DNA of 64,000 nt from Trochalopteron elliotii (taxonomy: Eukaryota; Chordata; Aves; Passeriformes; Leiothrichidae). The stretch is taken from NCBI GenBank assembly GCA_024734555.1, contig JANPWX010000344.1, forward strand, positions 1 through 64,000, written 5' to 3'. The position numbers were made by a program, and so were the translations under genes. Below the pieces are notes generated by a model that saw only the letters and a list, made by a program, of their open reading frames with translations, was not told the origin of the DNA and made no database searches. Positions 1 to 12,200 of this stretch are shown one piece after another. The number at the start of each line of letters is the position of its first letter. Positions within the stretch are counted from its first letter, which is position 1.

Positions 1-393
1 CTGATGCTGTGACCCAAGGGAGAAAACCCTGTTGAAGGACAAGATGTCATAAAAATTTGGAAAAAAAATAAATGCTGCTCTTCCCTAATTCAGAAGATTC
101 TGAGGGTGAAAAATACCTTCTGCAAGACACAGCTTCTGCAGCAATGGTTGCCCACCCGATCTGTGATCCATTGGCAGCTCCACTGTCCATCCATCCCTGC
201 TGGTAAATTTGGACCAGAGCCTGCGGCAGGGCAGGGCAGGGGGGACGCCCCGGGTACCCCCACTCTGGAGTTGCCGGCTGGATGCCACCAGGCTGGGTGA
301 CAACATGCCAGTGCCACCTTGTGGCAGCTGCCTCCAGGTCCCCCTGTCACATGCTCAGGACACCCCGTCACCCCTGGGGCGAGAGCAGGGACT

Positions 394-580
394 TGTATCC
401 ACGGGATCTCTGGCTCCTGTCTGGCTGTCCTTGTCCCCATGGCTCCCACGACTCCAGCCTGGCTGGGTGTCCATGGGATCTGTGGCTCTGGACTGTTTGG
501 GTGTCCCCATGGCACCCACGATTCCAGTCTCACTGGTGTCCCCATGGGATCCATGGCTCTGGGGCAGCTTGACAAACATC
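394..580. repeat. Imperfect tandem duplication, unit about 70-75 bp
   Basis: Two diverged copies of a unit share the pieces TGTCCCCATGG, CCCACGA.TCCAG and GGGATC..TGGCTCTGG, with a partial third copy before them (CCACGGGATCTCTGGCTCC near 399-417). Differences are mostly substitutions plus small indels. This looks like a decayed minisatellite rather than a gene. Confidence 0.6.
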
Positions 581-2269
581 CTCAGCAGTGGATTGTGCTG
601 GGCTGCTCCGGGGGATGTGGAAACAGGGATACATGAGGGAAGGATGGATTTGGGAGCCTCCTGAAATGGGTTTGCTTCAGGAGCCAGGGGAAGCATTTTG
701 CAACTATTTAGATGCTTATCCAAGAGCTCAGAGATTCCTCCTGGGAGCCAGTGGGTTCTGGCCTCACTCCCTGGACTGCAGCCCCAGGAGCAGACAGTTC
801 CTGGGTCACACTCACAAAACTTTTGCTAACAGCAAGGAGATGGTCTCAGAACACAGAGAGAAGAGCTGGGAGTGTGCAGATCTTGGCTGAGTCCCTAAAT
901 CCAACTGAGCAAATTGTAGCTGATTACATTTGGGTTTTAAGCAATGCAACTAAGAAAAAAAAAAAACAAGGCTTCTGGAAGGCTAATTTATTTAACACTT
1001 TTTTTGTTGGCACACAGCAATGGATCACGGGTGAGACGGTGTCTGGTACCTGGAAAAGGATATCAAAATGTGTGGGAAGTTGGGGCTGACCTTGGCTTAG
1101 CGGATCAATGGTTGGATTGTTGGAGCAGCAGGAATCACAGGAGCCTGTTCCTGGGGCTACTTTGATGCTAGGCATTTCGATAAGGAATGCATGAGGTGAA
1201 ATGATAGCGGCTCACGGTGAGAGAGCGACGGTATCAGTGAATGCTGAGCTGCCAGCACGGGCTGCCTCGGGTCATACTGGTTTGGAATGGGTGGCACAGC
1301 CTGACTGAGCAATGGGCAGCTGTGTTCCAGGGGAGCTGCTCCTCCAGGAGAGCTGTCTGTGCTCGGTGGGAATGCTGTGTTCTGCAGGGAGGGGCCAGGG
1401 AAGAGCTGCCCTCCCCTCAGGAGTGCTGAGCCAGGCTCACATCACCAATGCTGCTGTGCAGCCTGAGGGACAGAAGGGTCACGATGGGGAAAGTTGATTT
1501 TGGGAATCCAAGAATTCTGGGAATCCAGGAATGGTGAAGGGAGCTGCTCCTGCCCTCCCAGAGGTTTTTCCAGTGGCTCTGAGCTGCACGTTACAAACTG
1601 CTTTTAAAGCATATTTAGAGTGTTATGCTCCTGAGGAAGCTAAGGAGTGTGCTGCCAGTGCCAGAGGGTGTGGGATCAGGCCTTCCCAAAGCTGACATCA
1701 TGAGGCATTGAGCCAGGGGCAGTTGCAGAACTTCCAAAGCCATTTCCTAATGCCAGTAGTCCTTGTAGCATCCTTCCCACCTGCCAGCCTGTGCTCTGTG
1801 TCCATGCTCTGACTGCAGAGCACCTGTGCTCCTTCAGGACAAAGCCCTTCTCCTGCTGTGGCCCTGGATCTGCCTAAAACCCAGCATTCCAGCCCAAAAA
1901 GGCACCTGTGCCCCTGCCCTGCGGTGACAGCTCGGCAGGGATGTCCTCACTGCCTGCCTGGAGCACTCTACTGCCTTCCTGACAATCCACGCCTCTGGGA
2001 GGGAAGGGAAAGCTGGGAGTTGCTGTGTCATTACCAGGTAGCCCAAGAGGCCCAGGAGAACAAACAGGGTGTTCAGGAGACATAAATAATAAACCAAAAA
2101 TTGTGCCCCAGAGCCAGGGCATGCACAGTGCTGAGAGGCTGAGCCACCAGCCACACTCTGGGGTCATGCCACACAACCCCGGCTCTCTGCAGAAACTGGG
2201 AGTGGAAAAGCAGCCTGGAATGTCAGGGGAGCTCCAGGCTGTTCATACACAGTGTGGAATAAACTGCAA

Positions 2270-2283
2270 ATTGCCATGGAAAC
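2270..2283 (+). promoter_or_regulatory. RFX (X-box)-like motif
   Basis: The sequence ATTGCCATGGAAAC matches the palindromic RFX consensus GTTGCCATGGCAAC at 12 of 14 positions. It lies in non-genic DNA 3.7 kb upstream of PGM2L1. Only the motif is seen; occupancy is unknown. Confidence 0.3.
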
Positions 2284-2504
2284 GCTGGGTTTCTCCCCAG
2301 GCTCCCGGCAGATGTGAGATCACAAGGCTGATCCCGTTTGTTGTGCAGGAGGATTTGGGCTGTGGAACCAGATCCCCGAGGATGCTAATGGGATGGGACA
2401 GACATTTTTGATTCTGATGTGTGCCTTAGCCCTTCTTGTGGGCTGATCCCCCAGGGTGGGGAGCAGGGCAGTGGGGATCCTGCCCCTGAGCTCAGGTGAG
2501 ACCT

Positions 2505-2945
2505 CACCTGCAGAGCTGCCTCAGCCCTGGGGCCAATGGCAGGAGGACCTGGAGCTGCTGGAGAGAGTCCAGAGGAGGCACCAGGATGATCAGAGGGATG
2601 GAGCCCCTCTGCTGGGAGGGAAGGCTGAGGGAGTTGAGGTTGTTTAGCCCAGACTAGAGAAGCTCCAGGGTGACCTAACTGTGGCCTTCCAGTACCTGAA
2701 GGGAACCTACAAGAAAGACAGAGAGACTTTTTACAAGGGCCTGGAGTTCCAGGACAAGTCTATCTCAAACTGACAGAGAATTGACTTAGATTAGAGATTA
2801 GAAGGAAATTCTTTGCCCAGAGAAGCCGCCCCTGCATCCCTGGAAGTGTCCAAGGCCAGGTTGGATGGAGGCCCTGAGCAACCTGGGATGGTGAGAGGTG
2901 TCCCTGCCCATGGCAGGGCTGGCACTGGAATTGGTCTGGTCCCAA
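2505..2945 (+). mobile_element. CR1 LINE 3' fragment
   Basis: Contains the usual avian CR1 tail landmarks in plus orientation: CAGCCCTGGGGCCAATGGCA, the block around GGAAATTCTTTGCCCAGAGA, CCCTGGAAGTGTCCAAGGCC, and the GGTGTCCCTGCCCATGGCAG stretch. The terminal GTGATTCTATG-type end is missing. The internal order matches other CR1 copies in this window. Confidence 0.85.
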
Positions 2946-4544
2946 ATGTGCCCTCTGGGTTTCCTCCTGACAGATAGAGAGCAGGGCTTTCCCTGGCTGC
3001 AGGAGCAATGTCTGCACAGTGCCACAGCCCCGTGTGGGTGCTCACACTCCCTTTGGCTCGGGAGAAGCCATTCCCTCCCGCTGAGCCCTGCCACGGTCCC
3101 CGCTGGCCCTGGCAGCTCCCAGCACACGAGCTGGCGGCTGCCAGCAGCCTGGCAGCCCTTCTCCTCCCAGCCTGGCTCCTGTCCATGGCTGGCAGCCTGG
3201 CCTCTCCCTGCCTTTTGGTCCCAGGGCTGTTTGCTGCTGCTCACTTTGCTCTGCGCGTGCTGCGCCTCAATCAGGCGAAACGATGCATGAGGGCGAAAAC
3301 GTGGAAACCTTGGCTTTCCTTCACTCGCAGATTAATTGCCTGTGCTCTGGCTTTTTTTCCCTGACCCTGAGGACTGGAAATTTTGTTGCTAGCAGCAGAT
3401 GAAAAGAGATGTTTGTGCTGGCAGGCAGAGAGCGTGGGGAGGCCCTACAATCCCCCCAGAGTGCCTGGGAAAGCCCTGCTGAGCTGGGCCTCGGCACACT
3501 CCAGTCATGCCAGCAGATGGGACTGGCTTTAACTTTCCTGCAGCTAGATAATCAGCTTTAAAAAATCTTCTGGGGGCTGATTAATCCTCAAATACACTGG
3601 ACTTAGTTGTCATCTCCCACAAGGTCAGTGTTATCTCCAGCCCAATACAGGCAATCTCCATCAGTGCGATCTAAGCTGTATCACCATTATCTTTTTCCAT
3701 GATTGCCCTGCTCTAGTGCTGCTCAGGCTGCCTGGCATCTGCCACGGGGTGCCTTGGAACTAGATATCCAAAGCCCTCTCACAGGGAAAGGGCTGGGAAC
3801 TAATCATCACTTCCCAATGTGAGGTGCACTGGTGAGGTCCTGGAAAGTATCAAATGCTCTGTGCTGCAGCTATTCCTGTAAGGAAATAACTTATTCTCCA
3901 TGAGACTATTTTGTTCTCCAGGGGAGTAATCACGGAGGAGTGCTGACATCAGAGAGAAGGATAATTCTGTCTTTCATCTGGTTTTGGGGGAAACCCAAGG
4001 TTTTATGGGTTGAAGCTTCTGTTATCCTGGGCTCTGGCCTTCTCTCCTTGAAAACAAAACACAAAGGAGGAGATAAGAGTAGCAAAAGCATGCAAAGCAC
4101 TGAGCTCTGGAGAAATGTGCCAGGGACGTGGTTCTCATCAGACTTCTGGGCTCAGAATGGCATCAGTGCTGCTGCAGATGCTGCCAGATGTACAAGAAGG
4201 AATGATTACATCCCATTTCCTAACTTTGTCAGTGTCCAGGTTCTTCTCCTCTGTACCACAAACAGGGATAGAAGAGGACTTAGGAGTGCCCTCACCTCTG
4301 GTGATGTACTTCCTCGTTATCTTTATCTTCTGTTTACTTCAATCAGTAATTCACTGTAATAGACCAATCAAAAGGTTTATCTCCCCACACCCAGCCAGAC
4401 CTCTGGACTGAAGGGTTTGTTTGTGTGTGAGCCAAACTTTCTCATGATTCCCTTCTCTATGTAGAATTTTTGACATTTTGCTGTTCTGTTGGGTGCCCTC
4501 AAACACCTCCTGTGTAGCACTCCCACAGCCTCTGCCCATCTTCC

Positions 4545-5062
4545 CATCCCCACCTGCAGAGCTGCCCCAGCCCTGGGGTCCCAGCACAGGAGGGACACAG
4601 AGCTGCTGGAGCCATGGAGCTGCTCCAGGGCTGAAGCCCCTCTGCTCTGCAGCCAGGCTGGGAGAGCTGGGGGTGCTCACCTGGAGAGGAGAAGGCTCCA
4701 GGGAGAGCTCAGAGCCCCTGCCAGGGCCTCAAGGGGCTCCAGGAGAGCTGGAGTGGGACTTGGGAGAAGGGATATGGAGGGACAGGACACAGGGAATGGT
4801 TTCCCACTGCCAGAGGGCTGGGCTAGATGGGATACTGGGAAGGAATTGTTCCCTGGGAGGGTGAGGAGGCCTTGGCACAGGGTGTCCAGACAAGCTGTGT
4901 CTGCCCGTGGATCCCTGGAAGTGTCCAAGGCCAGGTTGGACAGGGCTTAGAGCACCCTGGGATAGTAAAGGTGTCCCTTCCCATGGCGGGGGGTGGGAAT
5001 GAAATAAGCTTTGAGGTCTTTTTCAACCAAAACCATCTGTGATTCCATGATTCTATCCCTCT
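4545..5062 (+). mobile_element. CR1 LINE 3' fragment with intact 3' tail
   Basis: About 0.5 kb of plus-oriented CR1. It begins near AGAGCTGCCCCAGCCC, passes through GACAGGACACAGGGAATGG and GGATCCCTGGAAGTGTCCAA, and ends in TTTTCAACCAAAACCATCTG followed by TGATTCCATGATTCT. This is the most complete 3' end in the window. Confidence 0.9.
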
Positions 5063-5075
5063 GCAGTGCCTGCTT

Positions 5076-5089
5076 GTCACTATGGCAAC
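5076..5089 (+). promoter_or_regulatory. RFX (X-box)-like motif upstream of PGM2L1
   Basis: GTCACTATGGCAAC fits the RFX consensus GTNNYYATGGYAAC and keeps an intact right half-site (ATGGCAAC). It sits a few bases beyond the 3' end of the preceding CR1 and about 0.87 kb upstream of the PGM2L1 start codon. It could act as a distal promoter element, but only the motif is seen. Confidence 0.4.
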
Positions 5090-5102
5090 TTCTGCGAGGA
5101 CG

Positions 5103-5216
5103 TGGGGTGGGGATGCTCTGTGGGATTGGGATGCTGCATGGGATTGGGATGCTCTGTGGGGTGGGATGCTCTGTCGGATGAGGATGCTCAGCAGGATGAC
5201 GGGTGCTCAGCAGGGT
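5103..5216. repeat. Minisatellite, about 18-bp unit, about six copies
   Basis: Units built on GGATGCTCTGTGGGATTG begin near 5111, 5129, 5147, 5163, 5182 and 5199, with units of 16-19 bp that degrade towards the 3' side. The reverse strand stays open across it only because of its base composition. Confidence 0.8.
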
Positions 5217-5419
5217 GTGGTCACTCCGAGCCTGCTGCTCAGGGTCAGGCAATCCAAGTAGAGCTGATGCAGCCAGGGGAGGGTTATGGTTAGTCTCCTC
5301 CTAATGGCTTTGGAATTGCCATCTGGAAACGCTTCTAAGCAAGCAGCTCATCCCCCAGGGCAACGCCGTATCCGTTACCCTCTCGGAGGGACCATATGCT
5401 GCTGTGGGCAGCCCGAGGG

Positions 5420-6262
5420 GCAGAACCGCGGAGGGTTGTAGTTTTCCCTCGGATCCATCCCGCAGGACGCGGACAGTGCCCGTTAGTGGGAAGAAGGGGA
5501 CACACGGGACATTGTTTTTCACATCGCGGAGGAGGCGGGACGCGAACCCCCGGCCCCACGGCACCTCAGCCCTGTCCCGCTCCCTGAGGCGACCGCGCGC
5601 CGCGATGGCTGCAGGGAGTTGTAGTTTCTCCCTATCTGCCATCCGGGCCCTTCCCCGCCTCAGGGACTACATTTCCCGTCACCCCCCGCGGAGGGGCTGG
5701 GTGAGGCGGTGGCTCGGGGCGTGGCTGAGGAGGAGGAGGAGGCGGCGGGGGCGGTCTCTCTCCGTTAATCGCCGCTGGCAGCGCCGGGCGGGGATAAAAA
5801 CCGACCCCGCGTGAGCCCCCCGGCGCCCCTCGCCCTCCTCCGCCCCTTACTCCCTCCCGGGCGATGCGCGGTGCGGCGGCGGGCGTGGCGAAGTGAAGTG
5901 AAGAAGCGGCGCCGTCCCCGTCTTCATCCTCTTCCTCCTCCTCGCAACCATGGGCGACTGCGGAGCCCCCGAGGACGTGAACTCCAACGTGCTGGTGGCC
6001 CGCAGCACCGGGGACGCGCAGCTGGACAAGGCGGTGTGGCAGTGGCTCAGCTGGGACAAGGTGGGCGAGCGGCGGCCATTCCCCCCCCCCCCCTCCCCGG
6101 CACACCCCGTGCGACATCGGCTGCTTCACCTCCGGCCCCTCCGCCCGTGCTCCCCTCTTCCTCCCTGCCGCTCGGAACGCAGCTCTGGGCCCGGCAGGTG
6201 CTCCAGGTGTTCCCGAGGAATCCCTCAACTGGGCGGGGAAGGTGCGGCTGCGCCCGGCCGGC
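5420..6262 (+). promoter_or_regulatory. PGM2L1: PGM2L1 CpG-island promoter and 5' UTR
   Basis: GC- and CpG-rich DNA surrounds the first exon. There is a TATA-like ATAAAAA at 5794-5800, GC-rich boxes around 5700-5790, and three copies of an ACTACAA-type element (5431-5450, 5611-5632, 5663-5681). The start site is inferred to lie near 5820-5850, giving a 5' UTR of about 100 nt before the ATG at 5950. No experimental start site is visible from sequence. Confidence 0.7.
5611..5632 (-). promoter_or_regulatory. ZNF143-type ACTACAA motif
   Basis: Read on the minus strand, this site contains AAACTACAACTCCCTGC, close to the ACTACAAYTCCCAGCATGC element bound by ZNF143/STAF at vertebrate promoters. Related sites lie at 5431-5450 (minus, ACTACAACCC) and 5663-5681 (plus, ACTACATTTCCCG). 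Three in 250 bp suggests a promoter module. Confidence 0.5.
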
Positions 6263-9200
6263 GCTCACCTGGGCAGGGATGGGGATGGATGGTACCATCC
6301 CGGCACCGGGAGCACGGCCCGCGGCTCACCTGGGCAGGGATGGGGATGGATGGTGCCATCCTGGCACCTGGAGCACGGCCCGCGGCTCACCTGGGCAGGG
6401 ATGGGGATGGATGGTGCCATCCCGGCACCTGGNCGGCCCGCGGCTCACCTGGGCAGGGATGGGGATGGATGGTGCCATCCCGGCACCTGGAGCACCGCCC
6501 GGAGCTCACTTGTGTGGGGATGGATGGTGCCATCCCGGCACCTCGAGCACCGTGCCCACCCCACCTGCTCCCGCCTTATCACCTGGCTGGCAGGAGGGAT
6601 GGGTGGATCGGTAGCTCGTTAAAATGCGGCATGAGTCTGTTTTCCCCATCTGCATGAATTTAACCCTTCCCCAGGAAAGAAACAGCCAGGTTCCAGCATT
6701 CCCCTTTTCTTTTCAGCACCAACACGGTGTCAAGAGCGCTGCAGGCTTGATTAATTTGGATTGAGCCACCCAAACCCGTAATAACAGTGTGGTATTGGAG
6801 GGTATTTTGCTTGTCCTGTCGTTGAAAGGGTTACTTTGGATTTTTTGAGGATTTTTTTGCAGCTGGTTTGTCCAGGCATCATGGCCTGTGCTTTAAAAAA
6901 ATACCTTGATGATGGGGGAGGGTAAACTACCAGTACACCAATGGTTTTGGCTTCTGGCTGCTTTTTCCTTTATTTTTTAGGTTCCTCTCTCCTGAGCTCC
7001 TTTTACCTTTTTTTTTATTACCTAGGACTGCCGGTGTGTTGGTGCTGTTTCCTCTTTAATGTCATTCTGTCAGGATCAAAGCAGGAGAGCTGCAGGCAAA
7101 TGCCACCTGATGGCTCTGAGATGAACTCTCTCCTGCTGGGAAATATGGTCTCTCCTCCCAGCTTTGCAGAAATTTAACAGGTGCCATCTGCACCTTCTGC
7201 ACCCAGAGCTGCTGCTGTGAGAATATCCGGGAATAGTGGCACGGGGGAGGGAAGGAGTGGAGAAAGTAAATAGCATTCCTGATAACACATCTGATAACCC
7301 AGGCTGAACTGAAGTAAATATTATTTTTTAATAACGTCTTGTTAGTGTATTGAAAGGCTTCTGTTGTTTTTGATGGATTGTTTTGTCTTTCCTAAATACG
7401 TGTAGAGTCAGAGAACTTCCACCAGGGAAAAATATATTCAGGTTAAAACTGGCAACAGTGAAATGTCCATTTCTAGAGCTCCTTCTAGGGCTGGAATTAA
7501 CCAGTAAAATGTAAACTGCAGGGTCAGTGTGAGCGTACCTGTTTGCCCTTGCTTTCCTAGGTAACAAACATGACCTTTCCTATAAAGCTGCTTAAACTTG
7601 GAGAATTCAGAACTACTTGGAGAGGTTTCCAAGGGAGCTCCTGGGAAATCTGACAACCCAAAATCACCTGGAGGAGAAGGAGGACTGGGGGCTGCTTGCT
7701 GGGGCCAGGGGCCGTTCAGGAAAGGGGTTAACAAACCAGGTGAGGGTGTTGTGGTAGGGGAAGGTGAGGAGAAACCAGGAAATATGGCATGAGCAGGGAT
7801 TGTTGATCCAATGCCCTCCTATTTCACCACAAACCGAGGAAGTGGGGCTTTTGCTGCTTATCAGACTTGACCCCCTTTCCCACCCCCAGCTTCCTGAGCT
7901 GCAGGGATTTTTGTTGCCTCTGATCAAGGGAAAATCTATGCACTCCATTCCTAGCTGTGGGAGGTTTTTGTCCTCCAACTTAATTGAAAATTGCTTGCTG
8001 TAATTAATTAGCAGAGTTGTGCTCTGTGTCCTTTGTGGTTTGGGTGTTGGTGCTCACCTCGCCTAAAGCCCTGGGTGAGTGGAGGAAGCCTGGCTGTGGG
8101 ATGAGTATCCTGCTTTCCTCCCCTTCTCCCCAGCATCCTGCATCCTCATTAATGCTCCTGGCATTCCCCCCCTGCCCATCCTCTCTCCTTAGTTACTGCC
8201 TTGGCCTTTGAGCCAGGCTTGAAGGCATGGCCTTTTGTTTAATCCTCCTTGGTGAAGTATGTGAACAACTGGTCGTTGTTCTCAATTTTCTCCCTTTAGT
8301 TCACTTTCATCCACTTCCTAATTTTCCTCCTGTACTTCCACATCTGCCTCGAGTCTCCTGAGGGAGTCTGGCTTGTGTGGAAAGCTGCTTTCTACCCTTT
8401 GTACACACACTGCTCCTGGCTGGGGGTACCTGGGAGAACCTTTGGCCCTTAAAGGCACTGCTAGAACTTCACAGGATGGGGGGAAAAGCTGGAATTAATT
8501 ATCCAGGAGCTGTTTGTGCAAGCCCCATTCACTGTGTCCTCCCTTGGTTTTACTAATTCATGGACTCGGTATCATTGTCTCAGCTGTAGTGTCGAGAGTT
8601 CTTCCTTGCTGATAAGGTGGTTTTGGAGTGTCCCTCGGTGTTCTTCTAATTTTTGTGGCTTTTGAGATGCTTTCCAAGAGGAAATGGGCTTGATAATTTG
8701 AGCCCAGTAAATTGCTCCAGTCATTTGACTTGTATTTTTGCTTATTAAGACTTTAAAGTGAATGTTTAAGAATAACGTTGGGAAAAAGAAGGCCACGGAA
8801 AAATTCATTGAAACTCAAGCCAGCTTGAGAATTTCCACCTTCTTTAAGCTACACATGCAAAGAGTGTGCAAAAAAAAAAATTGCTATGAGTAGTAAATTG
8901 CCAGTTATTTTGACAGGGTGTTTGCTTTGAAACCCAACTCTGGTGGTAAGTACACGTGATTAACATGATTAGGTGTGAAAGATCCGTGAGAAATACTCAG
9001 TTAATGCCCTTGTCTTTAATTCTCCACTTGTTCCAAACGTTGAACCCTGATGAACCATAAAAAAGTGCAGTTCTGCCTCAGCAGGCAGCTGTGCAGTACG
9101 TGGAAAGCTGAAAACTTCATGGAGAATGGTTTTTGTATGCTGGGGTTTTTTTTTTTGGTTTAATAATACTTCAAACCTTTCTGAAGTGTGTTGCAGAGTC

Positions 9201-12200
9201 TCCTGCAGGTTGTGACCCCAGAGTTCTGACTCTGGCAGTGACTTCTTATAAACAGTTGTTTTATGTATATATATAAAAATATTAGTGTCATAACTGTAGA
9301 GGAAAAACAATTACAGAACTTCTTTTATTCTGGTGTTTGTGAGCACAGAGCAATGTTCAGCCTGTCACCCACGCAGCAGCCTGTCTGTCTCTGCCCCAAA
9401 TGTTTCTGATTTCCATTCCTTTGTGACAGGGAAGGTGAAGTGCTGGAGACAAGGCTCTGGCAGCCTCATTTTCCTCCCAGCCTGGCAGTAATGCCCAGCC
9501 CTGCTCTCTGAGCTTGAGGTGGATGGATCTGGGGTCAGGCTGCTTGGGATGACATGGGAAGGCATTGCCTGGGCTCTGGTCCTTCTCCACTCCTCACTTA
9601 TCCATGGCAAGCCTCAAAGAGGCTGGAAAATTAGCAGTGCCACACAAATTTACATTTTGAAATGGCATCGTGTTGGTGGGTGCTGCCAGACTGGAAAGTA
9701 GGTGAGGGCAGAGCTGCCACTCAGGGAGAACCCAGGCCAGGGGAACCTGCAGGGATGGATTCCCTGTGGCAATGCCAGCTCACCCATCCCTAACACCAGC
9801 CAGAACCCTGTCCTCCCATCCCTTTGCTGCCCCTGAAGGGTGTGTTCAGGTAGCAGGAGCCTCTCCCAGAGCCACTGTCACCTTATCTGCCACCTCTCTG
9901 TGCAGCTGGCCGTGGGCAGGAGCCTTTTCCAGAGGGAGGTGGTGGCTGTTGTCTCTTGATTGTGGCCTCGGCCTGGCCTCTGTAGGCTGTGCTGTGTGTG
10001 CCAAAAATCTACACATGTGTGCTGTTCAGACACCATAGAGAACATGGAGATGATAGGTAGGTGTCATTATATATATTGGGTTGGTATTATTTATTAGTTA
10101 TATACACAGTTATATTAGTCATAGATATATTGTGTACATATATGTCTGTTAGAGAGGTATCATGTATTTATTTATACATATTTTATGAAGTATTCCTGGT
10201 GTTTTAGGAGGGCAACCCAATAGACAAATGTCTGCAGTTAACTATGGGAATTCTGGTGCTGATGGTATGGTTTGAATTTGTTTTTTGGTGGGTTGTGGCT
10301 TTTTTTGGTTTTGTTTTGGGGTTTTTTTGCAAAGGGAAAATGCAAAAACGTAATGGAATTTTTTGGTTGAAAGTTCCCGGTGCTGTTAAAAAAGTTAGAG
10401 GAAAGGTAATAATAAATATTTATATCCAGCAGAGATTTATCAAGTAACAATAGAGTTTGGAGTCAGTGGATATTCCATAGCTAAATGAGAGGCCTTCTCC
10501 ATTGGTCAATGGCCCTTGGAAAACCAGTAGCTTTGTGTGGGGCTTTGAAGGGTTTCTCCTCCCTCTTGAGGAGGAGTTGGTGCTGCTGCTGGATGCCATG
10601 CCAGGTGCTGGATCTTCCCTGCTCAGCTTTAAGCTCCCTGCCAGCTGAGAGCATTCCGTGATCCCAGGAAGGCTGGTTGGGTTGGCCAGCAGTGCAGAGA
10701 TTTGGCACGTTTGGGCATTGAAATAAAAGCTGTTTTCATATCATCAGCATCCATGTACTGCTTGCCTTCAGGTGAACACCTACAATCTCTGAGCTCTTCA
10801 CTCCTGAGAATTTGAATTACTTTGTTAGAGCCATTGGGATGTAGGGATCTCTTAAAGCATTGCTTTTTTGAGGGCTGACTATTTTTGTATCAAACAGCCT
10901 AGTTTATTTCTGCTGAAGACATGAAGCTTTAGGCAGTTTATCAGGTTGTTGGGTTTTTTTTTTAGGATATTAATCATTCAAACACTAGTCTAAAATCTCT
11001 AAGGAACTTTTCATTTTTGCACTTGGGAACATGAACCATCACAAAAGCTTCAGATATAAGACTTGATTTCATAACTGCCAAGCAAACCAGCAAAAACCCC
11101 TGGTTTTGTTTTTCTAGGGTTTGCAGTGGAAGCTCCTCTGGAATTGCTCGTTCAGGGTGGCAGATGGTGCTCAGAGCCAGGCTGGATGTTGCAAGAAGCT
11201 AAGCTGGGCTGTAGGTGCTGGGCCATAGCTCCAGCTTGGGGGAAAAGGTCAAGGGAAGCAGGAATGACGGTGCCAGGCTGGGATCAGGGTGAGCTGGGAA
11301 GCAGGAAGGATGGTGCCAGACTGGGGTAAGGGTTGTCTAAGGGTCATCCATGCAATAGCATTAGAGCCCAGAGTGTGAGACAGATCATCAGCACTTGTGA
11401 ATTTTTACCCACTGTTGTAGATTTCCCTCTTTCTGTTAGCCCAAGGGTTTCAGGTCATCTGTAGAAAGCTTGGAGATTTTCACTTGTAACTTTTTTCTCC
11501 CTCTTTATTTTCTGCAACTTCAGCTTAACTGAGTGTGACCTGAGCAAATTCAAATGTTATTCTGGTGCTGTTTTGGGCAACTTATTTTTATTCCTTAGGA
11601 AATTAATTAAGTAGCTTCAGTCAAAGAATGCTTGTTAATCTATTTTTGAAATAAGTGTTGTGCTATTGCTTGAGTATTGCCTCAGTTTTGCAAAGGTCCA
11701 TAAGCTATGGAATGTGTAATTTATATTCTGTTTTTGCAGGGAAGCAATGCAGGGTGTCCTAAAAAGCTGTAGAGGATGCTGTGTAGTTTAATAACTGCAT
11801 TTTAAAGCACAGCCATGCACTAGGATGATGTGAAATGAGGTTTTCAGTACTCTTGCCTTAGATTCTTTTCACATCAGTCATTTGTTTTCTGGTTGGCTGC
11901 CTATGAACAGCTGAAAGAGAAGCTTTCACTTTTGCAGTTTAATATCTATTGTGCCCCATTGTTTTTGTTTCTTTCTAGGCCTGTGTTGAGCTGCGTAGTG
12001 AGCAATGTCTTGCTTTGGTTGCCAGGCCATCCAGGAGCCTGGACAATAATGGCTTGCCTTTTGGCTTAGAGCACACAGAAATGAAAAATTATTTGAAATT
12101 CACACGTGTAGTGTTCAGGGTCTGTTATCAAGCTGCAGAAAGAATTTCAGATTTTTCAATGATTTTAATTGATTATTTTTTCTCCCAGTGAATGTGCACA

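Larger units (their letters stand above)
1..2440. other. Non-genic flank upstream of PGM2L1
   Basis: No gene could be recognised here. The open frames on both strands are short and none resembles a known family convincingly. The stretch holds an imperfect tandem duplication (about 394-580), one candidate orphan exon-like frame (1101-1199, see findings) and an RFX-like motif at 2270-2283. In mammals I would expect KCNE3 or its neighbours on this side of PGM2L1, but I see no KCNE3-like single-exon frame. Confidence 0.5.

Noticed and set aside
1834..2154. Minus-strand frame with a hydrophobic stretch (LVYYLCLLNTLFVLLGLLG) ending at a GTAATG donor
   Set aside because: It looks like a transmembrane segment, but there is no pyrimidine-tract acceptor upstream, no neighbouring exon and no family I recognise. 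Probably chance.
6242..6622. Open frames with a repeated [21 protein letters not shown] peptide after PGM2L1 exon 1
   Set aside because: These are translations of the 61-bp intronic minisatellite. The real exon ends at 6060 with a good donor and joins exon 2 in frame.
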